Shown one piece after another: positions 36,365 to 45,613 of a stretch of 64,000 nucleotides of DNA (positions are counted from its first letter, which is position 1; every line of letters starts with the position of its first letter). This DNA comes from Minwuia sp048007105 (GTDB lineage Bacteria > Pseudomonadota > Alphaproteobacteria > Minwuiales > Minwuiaceae), in contig NZ_CP180352.1 in NCBI RefSeq assembly GCF_048007105.1, forward strand, positions 2,418,001 through 2,482,000. Direction: 5' to 3'. The notes under the pieces are model-generated. The model saw only the letters and a program-made list of their open reading frames with translations. It was not told where the DNA came from and made no database searches. Made by a program: the position numbers and the translations under genes.

Positions 36365-38932
36365 TCACATCGGCGTATTTCGCCTGTCGATCAACCGGAT
36401 AAGAGCCGGCGTCCAGATCAGCGTATAGAAAAGTATGGACAGGATAGCGATGGTCAACAGCATACCCATCGAAGCCATGCCCATGTGTTGCGATAATGCC
36501 AGACTTCCGAAGCTGGCGAGGGTGGTCAGGGAGCTGAACAGCACGGCCCTCGGCGTCGAGGTGCGCATCAGGCTGGCAGCATCTCCGGTCCCGCGGCGGC
36601 GCATCACAAGATGCACCGAACTGGCGACACCGAGTCCGAACAGCAGCGGCAGCACGATCACGTTGGCGAAGTTCAACTGGATGCCCAGCGCCCAGGCGGC
36701 TGCGAAGGTCGAAAGCGCCGCCATCGCCACCGGCGCGGCGCAGAGCAGGACGTCGTCGATCCGGCGCAGCACGGCGCCCATCAGCAGAAGCACCAGAACC
36801 GCCGCGATGATGGCAGCTTCCTGAAAACTGCCGCGAACCGCCTCGCCGGCAAAGGTGACCATGACCGGCGCGCCTGTCGCCGACGGCATCGCCGCCTGCG
36901 TGGCTTCCGCATAGTCCGTCATCGTCCAGTCCGAAGAGAACGGCGCGCCCGGGAAGACCTCGATCCGGCGTCGTCCGTCCTCGGCGATCCACTGCGTGCG
37001 CAGGCTGTCCGGCAGGTCGGCCTCGGTTACCGGACCGGCCTCGAAGGCCAGCCGAAGATCGTCCAGCCAGGGTCCGAGTAGGCCGGTGGCGCGCCCCTCG
37101 AGGCGATCGAGACCCGGATCGTCGAGCGCTGTGAGGGCGCTGGCCAGACGGCTGGCCTCGGATTGCAGCGGTGACGGCGATGTGTCGCCGACCGTTGCCG
37201 TGAAGCTCTCGATGGCGGCGCGGCGGGCCTCCGCGGAAGGCGGCTCGGCCGGCTGGGCCATCAGGACCGGGAAGAGAAACAGCGCCGCGTTCTCCAGCGC
37301 CGCCAGCTTCTGATCCTGATCGTCCGGGATGAATTTTTCCAGATAGACGACCCTGCCACCTCTCGAGACGAGCTTCAGCCGATCCTCGACTGCGGTCATG
37401 TCGGTATCGGCCGACACCAGACCGTCGATGGCGTGGACCGAACGGTTCTCGGCGCTCTCGAGATCCCGGTAGGCCTGAACGGATTCCGAGGCAGGGTCCT
37501 TCAGATTGACCGGATCGGAATCGAAGCGGACCAGGGGCGCGGTGGCCAGACCGGCGACGGCGAGGATGATCCCCGCGAAGACCAGCGGGCGGGCCGGCAT
37601 GCTGCGACTGTCGAACCGGCTCGGCTGCGCTGCAACTGTTGCACCGGTCGGCGCAGCACCGGTCAGCAGGGCTGGTAGCAGGGTCAGGTTCAACGCCAGC
37701 GCGATCACCATGCTGCCGGCCGCGATGATGCCCAGTTCGGCGAGCCCCAGATAGTCGGTCGGCAGGAAGGCGAGGAAACCGATGGCGGCCGCCAGGGCGC
37801 TCAGTGTCAGCGATCCGCCGACGCTGGCGGCGGTCCGCCGGACCGGGTCGCCGTCTTCACCCGTTGCTTCCCGGAAGCGCAGGCTGAAATGGATCGAGAA
37901 ATCGACGGCGAGGCCGATGAACAGCACGGCGAACGCGACCGAGAGCAGGTTGAGCTGACCCACCGCCAGTGTCGCGAAGCCGAGGCTGATCACCAGTCCC
38001 GAAACCAGAACCGCCAGCGTGGCGAGCACGGGCCGGATGCCGCGCAGCCCGATGATCAGAAGCAGCAGGATGCCGATGCCGGATACGATGCCGGCGGTCG
38101 AGCCGCCGAGTTTCACGCTCTCCAGTTCCTCTGTGTTGAGTGCGGCATTGCCCGTGAGCCGGTAGCTGACGCCCTCGATCCCGTGATCGGCGAATATGGT
38201 GCGCAGATCGCCGATCGCGGCCTTGGCGGGTGAGAGCGAGGCGTAGTCCTGGACGGGTTTCGCGACCACGATCTGGCGGCCGTCCAGTCCGCGCTGCCCT
38301 TCCACGGCGAGTTGACGCCGCCAGGACAGCACCCGGGGCGCATCGGGGTCGTTTTCGGCCATGTCGGCAAGGGTCGCGACCAGTTCGGTCAGCTGCGCGG
38401 TCTGCACGCTCTCCGGATCGGCCTCGGCCAGCGCGAGTTCCAGCATGTCCAGCAGGCCGGTCAGATCCGGCCGCTCGGCAAGCACGGCCAGCAGCCCCTG
38501 CGCGGCCGCCAGCCGGTCCAGCAGGTCCTGCAGCCGCTCCGGCGGCATGAACATCAGGCCCTGCCGCCGCAGATACGGGTCGATTCCTGTGGCCTGAACG
38601 TGTTCGAACCGTTCGGGCCGGCTCTCCAGACGTTCGGCAAGATCGCGGGCGGCCAGTTCGGCCAGTTCCGGCGCCGGCGCGTCGATGACGATGGCGATCT
38701 GATTGCCGTACCAGGGAAAGGCGGCGCGGAAATCGAGATTGGCCCGCCGGAACGGCGTCTCAGGCGAGATCATGTCCAGCGTGTCGGTGTTGATCGAGAG
38801 CTGCCGGGCGGCATAAACCCCCGACAGGACGGTCATCATCAGCACCAGCGCAACCGTCAGCCAGCGCCGGCGGGCCGACCAGACGGCGATCCGCGCGGGC
38901 AAACCGGTCACAGTGGCTGGCTGATCCTGCAT
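36365..38932 (-). CDS. hpnN: Hopanoid transporter, RND/MMPL family
   Basis: 855 aa inner-membrane protein with two RND halves. Each has one N-terminal helix, a periplasmic loop and a block of five helices; the first block starts near LGGSTAGIVSGIGILLLLIIGLRG (about 275) and the second near the 700s (SFQEAAIIAAVLVLLLMGAV). SVAFAVLFIGLAVDFSIHFSLRF is an MMPL-type sterol-sensing-like segment. HpnN moves hopanoids to the outer membrane. It is adjacent to hpnH and divergent from hpnM. Confidence 0.9.
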   Translation of the reverse strand: MQDQPATVTGLPARIAVWSARRRWLTVALVLMMTVLSGVYAARQLSINTDTLDMISPETPFRRANLDFRAAFPWYGNQIAIVIDAPAPELAELAARDLAERLESRPERFEHVQATGIDPYLRRQGLMFMPPERLQDLLDRLAAAQGLLAVLAERPDLTGLLDMLELALAEADPESVQTAQLTELVATLADMAENDPDAPRVLSWRRQLAVEGQRGLDGRQIVVAKPVQDYASLSPAKAAIGDLRTIFADHGIEGVSYRLTGNAALNTEELESVKLGGSTAGIVSGIGILLLLIIGLRGIRPVLATLAVLVSGLVISLGFATLAVGQLNLLSVAFAVLFIGLAVDFSIHFSLRFREATGEDGDPVRRTAASVGGSLTLSALAAAIGFLAFLPTDYLGLAELGIIAAGSMVIALALNLTLLPALLTGAAPTGATVAAQPSRFDSRSMPARPLVFAGIILAVAGLATAPLVRFDSDPVNLKDPASESVQAYRDLESAENRSVHAIDGLVSADTDMTAVEDRLKLVSRGGRVVYLEKFIPDDQDQKLAALENAALFLFPVLMAQPAEPPSAEARRAAIESFTATVGDTSPSPLQSEASRLASALTALDDPGLDRLEGRATGLLGPWLDDLRLAFEAGPVTEADLPDSLRTQWIAEDGRRRIEVFPGAPFSSDWTMTDYAEATQAAMPSATGAPVMVTFAGEAVRGSFQEAAIIAAVLVLLLMGAVLRRIDDVLLCAAPVAMAALSTFAAAWALGIQLNFANVIVLPLLFGLGVASSVHLVMRRRGTGDAASLMRTSTPRAVLFSSLTTLASFGSLALSQHMGMASMGMLLTIAILSILFYTLIWTPALIRLIDRRNTPM

Positions 38933-39034
38933 GTGGCGCGGCTTCTCCTCCGGACGGGTTGGCGCAGATCGAAGCCGCGCACATATGATGCTCTAGCCGA
39001 CCGTCAACCTGCCGTCGAGAACTGGAAAAGCAAC

Positions 39035-39649
39035 GTGATCCGCAGCTTCAAATTCCGCCTGCCTATTCTGGCTCTGGCCGCCGCCCTGACGCTGGCGTCC
39101 GTGCCGGCTTCCGCCGCCGGCGAGCGGGAGGCCATCGAGCGCCTGAATTCGGTCCTCGTCGAAACCATGAAGGGCGGGGAGGCGAAGGGCTTCGACTGGC
39201 GCTACGAGCAGCTCGACGCGCCGCTGTCGTCGCTGTTCGACTTCCGCACCATGACCCAGGTCGGGCTGCAACGGTACTGGTCCGATCTCGCCGAGGCCGA
39301 ACGGACGGCGATCACCGAGGCCTTCGAGCGCATGTCGATTGCCACTTTCGCGGGCCGGTTCGACGCCTACAATGGCGAGCGTTTCGAGGTTGAGGGGGAG
39401 CAGCCCGGACCGCGCGGACTGGTGCTCGTCCCGAGTGTCATTCACCGCGCCGGCAAGGACTCCGTCAAGCTGACCTACGTCATGCGCAATACCGACAAGG
39501 GGCCGGTGGTGATCGACATTCTGGCACAGGGCAAGTTCAGCGAACTGGCGCGGCAGCGGGCGGAGATGTCCTCCGTCTACAGCCGCGAGGGCGCTGAGGG
39601 GCTGATCGCCTCCCTGAACGCGAAGTCGGCCGAACTGGCCGCCAGATAG
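39035..39649 (+). CDS. hpnM: Toluene-tolerance Ttg2D/MlaC-like protein HpnM
   Basis: 204 aa periplasmic protein: signal peptide IRSFKFRLPILALAAALTLASVPASAA, then a MlaC/Ttg2D fold with LFDFRTMTQVGLQRYWSDLAEAERTAITEAFERM and a basic-hydrophobic lipid-binding segment (VKLTYVMRNTDKGPVVIDIL). In hopanoid clusters this family is named HpnM and is thought to shuttle lipids with HpnN. The GTG start at 39035 has GGAAAAG upstream; no ATG gives a signal peptide. It is divergent from hpnN by 102 bases. Confidence 0.82.
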   Translation: MIRSFKFRLPILALAAALTLASVPASAAGEREAIERLNSVLVETMKGGEAKGFDWRYEQLDAPLSSLFDFRTMTQVGLQRYWSDLAEAERTAITEAFERMSIATFAGRFDAYNGERFEVEGEQPGPRGLVLVPSVIHRAGKDSVKLTYVMRNTDKGPVVIDILAQGKFSELARQRAEMSSVYSREGAEGLIASLNAKSAELAAR

Positions 39650-39665
39650 GGGCGGTCCCGGGAGC

Positions 39666-40613
39666 ATGCTCTCGGGTCTCGCCTTCGTCGGACGCAACGC
39701 CACCATTGTTCTCGCACTAGGCGTCTTTCTCGGTTTCGCCATTCCTTCGCTGGCCGCCTTTGTGCGGCCGTGGCTGGCCATCTTCATCGTCGGACCGCTG
39801 GTCATCGCCCTGATGCGGATCGAATGGGGCGAGATCATCGCCTATGCGCGGCGCTGGCGGCTGATGCTGGTGCTCTGCGTCTGGATGCTGATCGTCAGCC
39901 CGGTCGCTGTCTTCCTGTCGCTGTACAGCTCGGGTGTTGCGCCGGGCGTGGTGGCGGGGATCGTGCTTATGGCGGCCGCACCGCCCATAGTCTCGGCGGC
40001 GGCGATCGCGCTGATCCTTGGGCTGGACGGCGCCATCGTGGTGGTGACGACGGTGGCGGCCATGTGGCTGACGCCGCTGATCCTGCCGCCCATGGCGCTG
40101 AATCTCCTGGATCTGCACATCGATATCCCGCTTGCGGTGTTCATGGGCCGGCTGGCGCTGGTGATCGCGGTCGCGTTCGCGGCCGCCTGGATCGGCCGTT
40201 GGCTGCTGGGGCGGGAGCGCCTCTCGCGGGCGAAGATCCATCTGGACGGGGCGGCGGTGCTGATGATGCTTTGCTTCGTCGTCGGCGTCTTCGACGGGGT
40301 GACGGAGATGACGCTGGCGCAGCCCGGGCATGTGCTTCTGGCCGCCCTGCTCGGCTACGTCTTCAACATCGGTCTTCAGGCCGTGTCGGCCGCGGTGTTC
40401 TGGAAGCTGGGGCCGCGCGTTGCGCTCTCCGTCGGGCTGATGGCCGGCAACTGCAACATGGGGCTGGTGCTGGTGACGCTGGGGCAGGGGGCGGACGCCG
40501 ACACGGCCATGTTCTTCGCGGTCGGTCAGCTGCCCATGTATACCTTGCCCATGCTGCTGACGCCGCTCTACCGTCGGCTGATCCGCGAGCACAGCGAAAG
40601 GGAAGCGACATGA
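39666..40613 (+). CDS. BASS-family (bile acid:sodium symporter-like) permease
   Basis: 315 aa, nine to ten helices. The repeat-related segments VAGIVLMAAAPPIVSAAAIALIL (about 96-118) and LSVGLMAGNCNMGLVLVTLGQG (about 255-276) match the paired unwound-helix motifs of BASS/SBF proteins. It would import or export an organic anion with Na+ or H+; substrate unknown. It starts 16 bases after hpnM and overlaps the SDR gene start by ATGA. Confidence 0.78.
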   Translation: MLSGLAFVGRNATIVLALGVFLGFAIPSLAAFVRPWLAIFIVGPLVIALMRIEWGEIIAYARRWRLMLVLCVWMLIVSPVAVFLSLYSSGVAPGVVAGIVLMAAAPPIVSAAAIALILGLDGAIVVVTTVAAMWLTPLILPPMALNLLDLHIDIPLAVFMGRLALVIAVAFAAAWIGRWLLGRERLSRAKIHLDGAAVLMMLCFVVGVFDGVTEMTLAQPGHVLLAALLGYVFNIGLQAVSAAVFWKLGPRVALSVGLMAGNCNMGLVLVTLGQGADADTAMFFAVGQLPMYTLPMLLTPLYRRLIREHSEREAT

Positions 40614-41293
40614 GCAGGACCGTACTGATCACCGGCGCCGGGCGCGGCATCGGGCGCAAGCTGGCCGAGCACTACATGGGCGACGGCGCGAACGTGCTGC
40701 TGACGGCCCGCGATCCCTCGACGCTGGACGATCTGGCCGCGGGCGGCGCCGAGGTCTTCAAGCTCGAGGTCACCGATGCCGGCGATATCGCGCAGCTGAA
40801 ATCCGCGCTGGGCAGCCGTCCCATCGACATCCTGATCAACAATGCCGGCATCATAGGCGGGCCGGGCCCGCAGACCTTCGGCGATCTGATCATGGATGAC
40901 TGGGCCGAGACCATGCGGATCAACGTCTTCGCGCCCTTCGCCATCACCGAGGCGCTGATCGACAACGTGATGGCCAGCACCGAGAAGAAGTTCATCGTGA
41001 TTTCCAGCCGGATGGGCTCGATCTCGCAGAACACGGCGCCGGACAAGATCATCTACCGCTCGTCCAAGGCGGCCGTGAACATGGTCTGGAAATGCCTGCA
41101 CAACCGCCTGGCGTCGAAGGGCGCCATTGTCGTGCCGCTGCATCCGGGCTGGGTCTCGACCGACATGGGTGGTTCCGGCGCGCCCGTGACGCCGGAGGAC
41201 AGCGCCGAGGGGCTGGCGAAGGTAATCGACGGCCTCAAGGCCAGGGATTCCGCGCAGCTGTTCGACTACCAGCGCGAGGAAATCGGCTGGTAG
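40610..41293 (+). CDS. Short-chain dehydrogenase/reductase
   Basis: 227 aa Rossmann enzyme. TGAGRGIG is the cofactor motif at about residues 8-15, ILINNAG near 75, the catalytic Ser is in IVISSRMGS, and Y-x3-K is in YRSSK. The C-terminal HPGWVSTDMGG is typical of SDRs that bind small carbonyls. Coupled to the BASS permease by ATGA, which suggests that it acts on the transported compound. The two-hairpin repeat copy B follows. Confidence 0.92.
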   Translation: MSRTVLITGAGRGIGRKLAEHYMGDGANVLLTARDPSTLDDLAAGGAEVFKLEVTDAGDIAQLKSALGSRPIDILINNAGIIGGPGPQTFGDLIMDDWAETMRINVFAPFAITEALIDNVMASTEKKFIVISSRMGSISQNTAPDKIIYRSSKAAVNMVWKCLHNRLASKGAIVVPLHPGWVSTDMGGSGAPVTPEDSAEGLAKVIDGLKARDSAQLFDYQREEIGW

Positions 41294-41320
41294 CGGAGCC
41301 GGACTGCAGAACACTTCCGT

Positions 41321-41414
41321 ATCCCGGGCTTGACGCGGGATCCATTCCTGAGCGCTGCCGCCGCCGCCGATCGTTGGTCGAATCTCCGGATTGGGCCCTG
41401 GATCAAGTCCAGGG
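41321..41414. repeat. Two-hairpin intergenic repeat, copy B
   Basis: Inverted relative of copy A (18471-18564): same ends (TCCCGGG and CCCTGGATCAAGTCCAGGG) and same inner blocks (CCATTCCTGAG, CCGCCGCCG), with a variable stretch of about 25 bases. It lies between the convergent SDR and aminopeptidase P genes. Confidence 0.8.
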
Positions 41415-41425
41415 GGGCGCCCGGC

Positions 41426-43189
41426 TCAGACCGGCCGGGTCGCAGCTTCAAGCCAGCCGGCGGCATCGCCGACCAGCGGCCTGAGCTTCTCGCGGACGCC
41501 TTCGTGATAGGCGTTGAGCCAGGCCTTCTCGTCGCCGTTCAGCAGGTCCAGGTCCACCAGCCTGAGATCGATCGGCGCCTGGGTCAGGGTCTCGAACTCG
41601 AGCGTCGGGCGTTCGCCGTCCGCGGCTTCGGCCTCCCGCACACAGACCAGATTCTCGATCCGGATGCCGTATTCGCCGGTCTTGTAGTAGCCGGGCTCGT
41701 TGGAGACGATCATACCCGGCTCCAGCGCCACCGAATTCGGGATCTTGGAGATCCGCTGCGGGCCTTCATGGACGCTCAGATAGCTGCCGACGCCGTGGCC
41801 GGTACCGTGATCGAAGTCCAGCCCGGCCTGCCAGAGCGGCAGCCGCGCCAGCGTGTCTAGCTGGCTGCCCGTCGTACCCTTCGGGAAGCGCGCGGTGGCC
41901 AGGGCGATATGGCCCTTCAGCACCCGGGTGAAACGGTCCCGCATTTCCGGCGTCGGCTCGCCGATGGCGACAGTGCGGGTGATGTCGGTGGTCCCGTCGA
42001 GATACTGCCCGCCTGAATCGACCAGAAAGAGCTCGCCCGGCCCCAGCGGCCGGTTCGTCTCGCCGGTCACGCGGTAATGAACGATGGCCCCGTTCGGTCC
42101 TGCGCCGGAAATCGTGTCGAAGGAAAGATCGCGCAGCAGGTTGTCCTCGCGCCGGAACTGTTCCAGCCGGTCCGACGCGGTCATCTCGTCCAGACTGCCG
42201 GGGTCATGGGCGTCGATCCAGGCGAGGAACTTCGAGACTGCCGCGCCGTCGCGGACATGCGCCGAGCGCGTTCCGGCGACCTCAACCTCGTTCTTGCGCG
42301 CCTTCGGCAGCGCCGTCGGGTCGTCGCCCATGAAAAGCTCCGCCCCGGCCTCCCTGAGGCGGGTGGTGACAGCGGCAACGGCCGTGGTCTGATCGACCAG
42401 CACCTTCCTGTCCTTCAGCCCGTCCAGTCCGGCAAGCAGCGTGTCGGGTTCGTGAATGCGGACGTCGTCGCCGAGATGTACGCGCGTTTCGTCCGACAGT
42501 TTCGTCGCCGCCATGTAGAGATCGACGGTCGCATCGGCATGCACGATGGCGAAGCCGAGCGGCAGCGGCGTCCGCGGTACGTCGGAGCCGCGGATGTTGA
42601 GCAGCCAGGCGATGGATTCCGGCAGGGTCAGCACCGTTGCGTCCAGACCGTGCGCCCCGAGGCTTTCGCCGAGATCCGCAAGCTTCTCGCCATGTGGTTT
42701 GCCCGCAAACCGCAGATCATGCGGAACGACTGGCTCCGTTGGCGGTGCAGGCCGGTCGATCCAGATGGCATCGACCGGGTTCTTCGCCAGAGGCGCCAGT
42801 TCCGCACCGGCGGCCTTGGCGGCCGTCTCCATCCGGCGGATACCTGCCTCGGTGTGCAGCCAAGGATCGAAGCCGAGCTTCGCACCCTTCCCGAGCGCTT
42901 CCTTCAGCCAGGCGGTAGCGGGTTCCTCGGTGACGTGCCGGGTCTCGAAGATGCCTGTATCGACCTGATCCACCACCTGAAGCGTGTAGCGCCCGTCGAT
43001 ATAGATCGAGGCCCGGTCCGTCAGCACGATGGCCATGCCGGCCGAGCCGGTGAAGCCGGTCAGCCACGCCAGCCGCTCGGCGGAGGCCGGCACCCACTCG
43101 CCGAAATGCTCGTCGTTCCGGGGCACGATGAACCCGTCCACACCCTGACGCTCCAGTTCGGCCCTGAGGGCCGCTACGCGATCCTTCAT
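41426..43189 (-). CDS. pepP: Xaa-Pro aminopeptidase (aminopeptidase P, M24B)
   Basis: 587 aa: two creatinase-N-like domains (about 1-290) and a C-terminal pita-bread M24 domain. Metal ligands can be read: Asp in VDSGGQYLDGTTDITRT, His in DHGTGHGVGSYLSVHEGP, Glu in IVSNEPGYY and in GIRIENL. It cleaves N-terminal residues before proline. ATG 43189 follows GGAGGAGTAAC and overlaps the prmA stop as ATGA. It is the last gene of the 16-gene minus-strand array. Confidence 0.93.
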   Translation of the reverse strand: MKDRVAALRAELERQGVDGFIVPRNDEHFGEWVPASAERLAWLTGFTGSAGMAIVLTDRASIYIDGRYTLQVVDQVDTGIFETRHVTEEPATAWLKEALGKGAKLGFDPWLHTEAGIRRMETAAKAAGAELAPLAKNPVDAIWIDRPAPPTEPVVPHDLRFAGKPHGEKLADLGESLGAHGLDATVLTLPESIAWLLNIRGSDVPRTPLPLGFAIVHADATVDLYMAATKLSDETRVHLGDDVRIHEPDTLLAGLDGLKDRKVLVDQTTAVAAVTTRLREAGAELFMGDDPTALPKARKNEVEVAGTRSAHVRDGAAVSKFLAWIDAHDPGSLDEMTASDRLEQFRREDNLLRDLSFDTISGAGPNGAIVHYRVTGETNRPLGPGELFLVDSGGQYLDGTTDITRTVAIGEPTPEMRDRFTRVLKGHIALATARFPKGTTGSQLDTLARLPLWQAGLDFDHGTGHGVGSYLSVHEGPQRISKIPNSVALEPGMIVSNEPGYYKTGEYGIRIENLVCVREAEAADGERPTLEFETLTQAPIDLRLVDLDLLNGDEKAWLNAYHEGVREKLRPLVGDAAGWLEAATRPV

Positions 43190-44040
43190 GTTACTCCTCC
43201 GGGCCGGTGCAGGCGGAGCACGCTCCAGCCGTTCGACCGCCATTCCTCCGCCAGTTGCAGGCCCTCAAGCCGGTATCGCGCCATGATCATCGGGACCTGG
43301 CGCGTCAGCAGCCCGGCCAGTACCAGATCGCCGTCGGGCGCGACCTCGCGGGCGACATCCGCAGCCATGGCCACCAGCGGCCGGGCCAGGATGTTGGCAA
43401 AGACAAGATCGTAGGGCCGATTGCGGACGACAAGCCCGTGCCGGACACCGTCGGCATGTTCGAAGCCGCAGAGATGGCCCGCATCGTTGAGCCAGGCGTT
43501 CTCGCGCGCGACATCGATGGATTTCGCGTCGATGTCGGTGCCGACGGCGCGGGCGTTGGTCAGGCGGGCGGCGCAGATGGCAAGGATCCCGGCGCCGGTA
43601 CCGACATCCAGCACCTGCCGGACATTCCGCCGCCTCGCAATCCGCTGCAGCATCACCAGGCAGCCGGTCGTGCTCTCATGGCGGCCCGTCCCGAAGGCCT
43701 GCCCGGCCTCGATCACCAGATCGATGATGCCGACCGGCGGCGGCGCGTCCCAGCCGCCGCGGATGTGGAAGCGCCCGATGCGGATGGCGGGCAGGGCCGC
43801 CTGCGACTGGGCGACCCAGTCCTGCTGGATCAGCGGCTCCATGGTGGTCTCGCCCGGCAGCGGCCAGTCGTCCGGGCGCGCCTCGACGATGGCCTCGACA
43901 CGCCAGCGGCCGTCATCGGCCCTGAACACGGAGGTCGAGAGCGGCAGGTCGCCGAGCAGGTCCTCGATCTCTTCCAGCCCGGAAAGGGCGGTCAGCGTGA
44001 CCACCTGCCAGTATCCGGTCTCTTCGCCGATCTCACTCAA
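43186..44040 (-). CDS. prmA: Ribosomal protein L11 methyltransferase
   Basis: 284 aa SAM-dependent enzyme that methylates ribosomal protein L11. The SAM loop is LDVGTGAGILAICAARL near residue 148, and FANILARPLVAMA is the NILA-type active motif. The N-terminal substrate-recognition domain reads GYWQVVTLTALSGLEEIEDLL. The start is taken as TTG 44040, preceded by AGGAAGAGGAA and overlapping the vWA gene by eight bases; another TTG at 44073 is possible. Confidence 0.88.
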   Translation of the reverse strand: MSEIGEETGYWQVVTLTALSGLEEIEDLLGDLPLSTSVFRADDGRWRVEAIVEARPDDWPLPGETTMEPLIQQDWVAQSQAALPAIRIGRFHIRGGWDAPPPVGIIDLVIEAGQAFGTGRHESTTGCLVMLQRIARRRNVRQVLDVGTGAGILAICAARLTNARAVGTDIDAKSIDVARENAWLNDAGHLCGFEHADGVRHGLVVRNRPYDLVFANILARPLVAMAADVAREVAPDGDLVLAGLLTRQVPMIMARYRLEGLQLAEEWRSNGWSVLRLHRPGGVT

Positions 44041-44767
44041 TGTGGCGCGGTTCCTCTTCCTCGGCCCGGGCAATGGGCGTGCCCATGATCTCGCGCAGCA
44101 GTTTCATGCGGATGGCGCGCGCGAAGTCCACATAATCCGTCGCGGTGATGATGAAAGCCCCGCTGCCGGTGATGACGTCGCTGCGGAAGTAGTGATCCAG
44201 TCGCGGCTCCTCGTTCAGGATCGCGATGCCGTTGATGACGATGCCGGCCTCGCGCGCCAGTTCGCGGGTCTCCTGCGGCAGGCGTCCCTCGTTCGAGCCG
44301 CCGTCGCCGGAGATGTCGATCACGTTGCGCCGCGCAATGAAGCCCAGGTCCCGGATCAGGCCGACGCTGTGGGCCATGGCCTCGCCCAGCGCGGTCTTGC
44401 CGCCGGTCATGGCACGCGGAGCGCTTGAAATGCGGCCTGCCAGCCGGTCGATGTCCTCGAAGCTCTGCAGCAGGGTCCAGGGCACGACCTGCACCTGCTC
44501 GTCGACCGCCGACCATTGCACCAGCGTGACCGCGAGGCCGCGCGGGGCGGCGGTGGTGATGGCGTACTGCACGGACGGATCGCGGAAGGCGGCTGCAAGT
44601 CCCGCCATCTGCAGGCTGTATTCCTTGTTGTCGACGCTGCGGGAGGTATCCACCGCGAGCACAAGCGCCATGTCGATGCGCTCCTGCGCCAGCGCGGACG
44701 ACGCCGCGAGGAGCAGGAGGCCGAGGCCGGCCGCCCTACCGGTCCATCCTCGGTGCATTCGGTTCAT
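44033..44767 (-). CDS. DUF1194 / von Willebrand factor A domain protein
   Basis: 244 aa secreted or periplasmic protein. A signal peptide (GLGLLLLAASSALA) is followed by a vWA domain whose MIDAS motif is DTSRSVD near residue 40. SGGGSNEG-like residues occur as ISGDGGSNEGRLP, a DUF1194 hallmark, with MTGGKTALGEAM between. It binds a divalent cation and probably a protein partner; the role is unknown. ATG 44767 overlaps the upstream methyltransferase stop as ATGA. Confidence 0.82.
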   Translation of the reverse strand: MNRMHRGWTGRAAGLGLLLLAASSALAQERIDMALVLAVDTSRSVDNKEYSLQMAGLAAAFRDPSVQYAITTAAPRGLAVTLVQWSAVDEQVQVVPWTLLQSFEDIDRLAGRISSAPRAMTGGKTALGEAMAHSVGLIRDLGFIARRNVIDISGDGGSNEGRLPQETRELAREAGIVINGIAILNEEPRLDHYFRSDVITGSGAFIITATDYVDFARAIRMKLLREIMGTPIARAEEEEPRHIE

Positions 44768-45600
44768 CGCGGTGTCAGATGCGCCCAGAGGTGCCATCCC
44801 ATCAGACGTCCACCCGGCCAGTTGGTGACCGGCAGGGGCGGGGCGTACATGAAGCGCTTGTAGGTCTTCGTCACCTGGAAATGCGGGAAGTCCTTCTCGA
44901 CCTCCGCGCGGTCGTAGACCTTGGAGTAGGGGTTGCCGGCGCCGTCCGTCGAGCGGTGAATGAAGTTGTCCATAGCCAGATAGCGCCCGAGCCCCATCTG
45001 CTTCGCGTTGTCGTAGTGTTCGGCGTAGATGCCGCCGCCCCGGACGCCCAGCGTCACCATGGCCGCGAGCCCCAGCCGCCGCAGCACCGAAATGGCCACC
45101 AGGTAGTTCAGCGACCATTTCGCATACATCATGATGATCAGTTCGCCGCCCGGCCGGATCAGGCGCCGAAGCTCGGTCTCGGCCGTGGCGATATCGGGCA
45201 CGTGATGCAGCACGCCGTGGCTGAAGATGATGTCGAAGCTGTCGTCGTCATAGGGGGCGTCGAGGATCGAGCCCTGCTTGACGGCGCCGAAATCGAGGCC
45301 CCGGAGCGCCATGCGCGTCGAGGTCCGGTCCACGGCCTCCTGCGTCAGGTCGAGGCCCGACCAGCGCCCGCCGCGGCGGATGATCTGCTCGGAATCGGCG
45401 CCCTGGCCCAACCCGATCTCGAGCACCTCCTTGCCGCGCCAGTCGATGCCGTCGAGGCAGCCGATGATGTGGCCTTCCTTGCGGTAGCGGAAGGCGTCGT
45501 AGCGGTTGAAGAAGTCGAGATAGTCGTCCTTCAGACCGCCCACCTGATGATCGCCGCACGGGTGGGTTTCCCAGAAGGACGCGACTTGCTGTTCGTTCAT
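44764..45600 (-). CDS. Class I SAM-dependent methyltransferase
   Basis: 278 aa. SAM motif I is VLEIGLGQGADSEQI near residue 58, motif II/III SFDIIFSHGVLHHVPD near 120, and RPGGELIIMMYAKWS follows. The N-terminal SFWETHPCGDHQVGG and C-terminal extension of about 100 residues (GGGIYAEHYDNAKQM, YDRAEVEKDFPHFQVTKTYK) resemble methyltransferases found beside asparagine-synthase-like genes in glycan clusters. The acceptor is unknown. It starts 13 bases after the asnB-like stop. Confidence 0.85.
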   Translation of the reverse strand: MNEQQVASFWETHPCGDHQVGGLKDDYLDFFNRYDAFRYRKEGHIIGCLDGIDWRGKEVLEIGLGQGADSEQIIRRGGRWSGLDLTQEAVDRTSTRMALRGLDFGAVKQGSILDAPYDDDSFDIIFSHGVLHHVPDIATAETELRRLIRPGGELIIMMYAKWSLNYLVAISVLRRLGLAAMVTLGVRGGGIYAEHYDNAKQMGLGRYLAMDNFIHRSTDGAGNPYSKVYDRAEVEKDFPHFQVTKTYKRFMYAPPLPVTNWPGGRLMGWHLWAHLTPR

Positions 45601-45613
45601 GCGGAGACGGTCC

